Assembly: GCF_020905295.1 (NCBI RefSeq)
Contig: NZ_JAJJMM010000001.1
Span: 1,488,001-1,552,000 of the forward strand
DNA length: 64,000 nt
Reading direction: 5' to 3'
Source: Flavobacterium piscisymbiosum
GTDB taxonomy: Bacteria; Bacteroidota; Bacteroidia; Flavobacteriales; Flavobacteriaceae
Below are positions 63,106-64,000 of this stretch, one piece after another. The position numbers were made by a program, and so were the translations under genes. A model generated the notes under the pieces. That model saw only the letters and a program-made list of their open reading frames with translations, did not search any database and was not told the origin of the DNA. Positions within the stretch are counted from its first letter, which is position 1; every line of letters starts with the position of its first letter.

Positions 63106-64000
63106 TTAAAACTTCCATATCCCGTAAAACTGAAAATAATTAAAATTCTGTTCAAAATTCATCACGTAGCGCGCCCCTAAACTCGGTCCAATTCTAGCGA
63201 AACCTAATGTTAAGTCAAATAAAAGTCCGGTTTTAAGATTCACAAACGAATTTTTGACTGAGCTTGATTCGGTTCTTGTATCCATTAAAAACTGATCGGT
63301 TCCACCTTCGAAACTTTCAATTTTTTTGTTGGTAGTTTGTTCAGACGAAACATCAAAATTGGTCTGGACTCCCACACCAACACCAATATAATTATTAATG
63401 TTGTATCGAATCAAAACCGGAATTTCCCAGTTTACACTTTTGTTTTCTGTGGTTGTTGTCGTGCGTTGAAATTGTTTTACGCCATTTGGGTTTACCACAT
63501 TTTGATCGACAACTGTTGCAGCACTTTCGTATTTATTAATGGCGTTCAGCCATTCGGCCTGCCAATAAAAACGATACGATTTAAAAGGCGAAATTGTGGC
63601 GCCCACAAAATAACTAGTCGATTTTTCGAGATCAGGATATACATTATACCCCGCTTTTGCACCAATCGAAATTCCGGGAAGGAATCGGGTGGTGGCGTAA
63701 TTGGTAATTATGGGTTCGTTTTTATCAAAGATAATCGCCGTTCTGCTTCGGGTTTTTACCTTATGAAAATCCTCGGCAAATTTCATCGAGTATTTTACAA
63801 AACCTTTGGTAGAATCTTTTTCGTGTACATTTTTTTGTTCGCTTCCGGGTAAATAAATGTTTTTGAACGTAAAAAAGATTTGATTTTTTTTGATAATGGT
63901 ATCCAAACAACTTACAGTAGGAACTTCATCTTTTGGACAAATCGGACATTTAGGATACATATCTTCGACCTTAAATGTTTTTTTGTCGAACATATCCGGA
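63106..64000 (-). CDS. Outer-membrane beta-barrel protein, C-terminal part (runs off the window)
   Basis: The frame is open to the edge, so the N-terminus lies outside; an ATG at 63993 may be internal. The visible 297 codons show a CPICPKDEVPTVSC cysteine cluster, then a barrel-like region rich in aromatic strands (FLPGISIGAKAGYNVYP, YFVGATISPFKSYRFYWQAEW, YIGVGVGVQTNFDVS, ARIGPSLGARYVMNFEQN) ending in FYGIWKF with a terminal Phe. It precedes the CHAT gene by 192 bases on the same strand. Function unknown; a surface or assembly partner for the cluster is possible. Confidence 0.7.
   Translation of the reverse strand, partial: PDMFDKKTFKVEDMYPKCPICPKDEVPTVSCLDTIIKKNQIFFTFKNIYLPGSEQKNVHEKDSTKGFVKYSMKFAEDFHKVKTRSRTAIIFDKNEPIITNYATTRFLPGISIGAKAGYNVYPDLEKSTSYFVGATISPFKSYRFYWQAEWLNAINKYESAATVVDQNVVNPNGVKQFQRTTTTTENKSVNWEIPVLIRYNINNYIGVGVGVQTNFDVSSEQTTNKKIESFEGGTDQFLMDTRTESSSVKNSFVNLKTGLLFDLTLGFARIGPSLGARYVMNFEQNFNYFQFYGIWKF

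Noticed and set aside
1-64000. tRNA, rRNA, insertion sequences, prophage, replication origin
   Set aside because: I read the intergenic regions on both strands and saw no cloverleaf sequences, transposase or integrase genes, or DnaA-box clusters.

Overview
The window looks like the chromosome of a Flavobacterium-type member of the Bacteroidota. The DNA is AT-rich. Several genes have promoters with the Bacteroidota -7 motif TAnnTTTG. Two secreted proteins end in type IX secretion (T9SS) type A sorting domains. There are TonB-dependent receptors with N-terminal carboxypeptidase-regulatory-like domains, a short NuoG, and many palindromic intergenic repeats of the flavobacterial kind. I see no rRNA, tRNA, CRISPR array, insertion sequence or prophage.

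Layout. 1-7.2 kb: mixed metabolic and hypothetical genes: the edge of an LD-carboxypeptidase, an endonuclease/exonuclease/phosphatase-fold protein, 3-hydroxyanthranilate dioxygenase, a tiny antitoxin-like ORF, a class II cyclic-nucleotide phosphodiesterase, a membrane-anchored Cys-rich protein, an ALDH7-type aldehyde dehydrogenase and a lipoprotein. 7.2-11.5 kb: a T9SS-secreted pectate lyase and a Bax-inhibitor-1 family protein. 11.6-25.3 kb: a complete 14-gene complex I operon nuoA-N on the minus strand, read from one promoter and interrupted by several palindromic repeats. 25.4-29.5 kb: cold-shock protein, aspS, a TlpA-like thioredoxin and a MORN-repeat protein. 29.7-35.7 kb: an iron/siderophore locus (TonB receptor, DUF3325, DUF3649 and two PepSY membrane proteins). 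35.9-40 kb: sucB and sucA of 2-oxoglutarate dehydrogenase. 40.1-41.7 kb: three small proteins of unknown role. 41.7-48.9 kb: a trehalose-use locus (LacI regulator, TonB receptor, MFS transporter, GH37 trehalase) with twin LacI-type operators in the divergent promoter region. 49.2-57.3 kb: a polyprenyl synthase, a YceI-like protein, and a TetR-TolC-adaptor-RND efflux operon. 57.5-64 kb: a minus-strand cluster of an outer-membrane barrel protein (cut by the window edge), a TPR-CHAT protease-like membrane protein, an overlapping retropepsin-like protease and a SprB-repeat T9SS protein.

The strongest new observations are regulatory and architectural. Three perfect copies of GGAAACT-N14-AGTTTCC lie in front of yceI and of the TetR-efflux operon, in two cases at the same distance from the -7 element, which defines a candidate TetR regulon. 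The CHAT and retropepsin genes overlap by 49 bases, and the CHAT start codon lies inside a perfect 29-bp inverted repeat. The trehalase carries the EF-hand-like Ca2+-binding segment known from fungal neutral trehalases. The pectate lyase promoter carries LacI-type operators of a different sequence from those at the trehalose locus.
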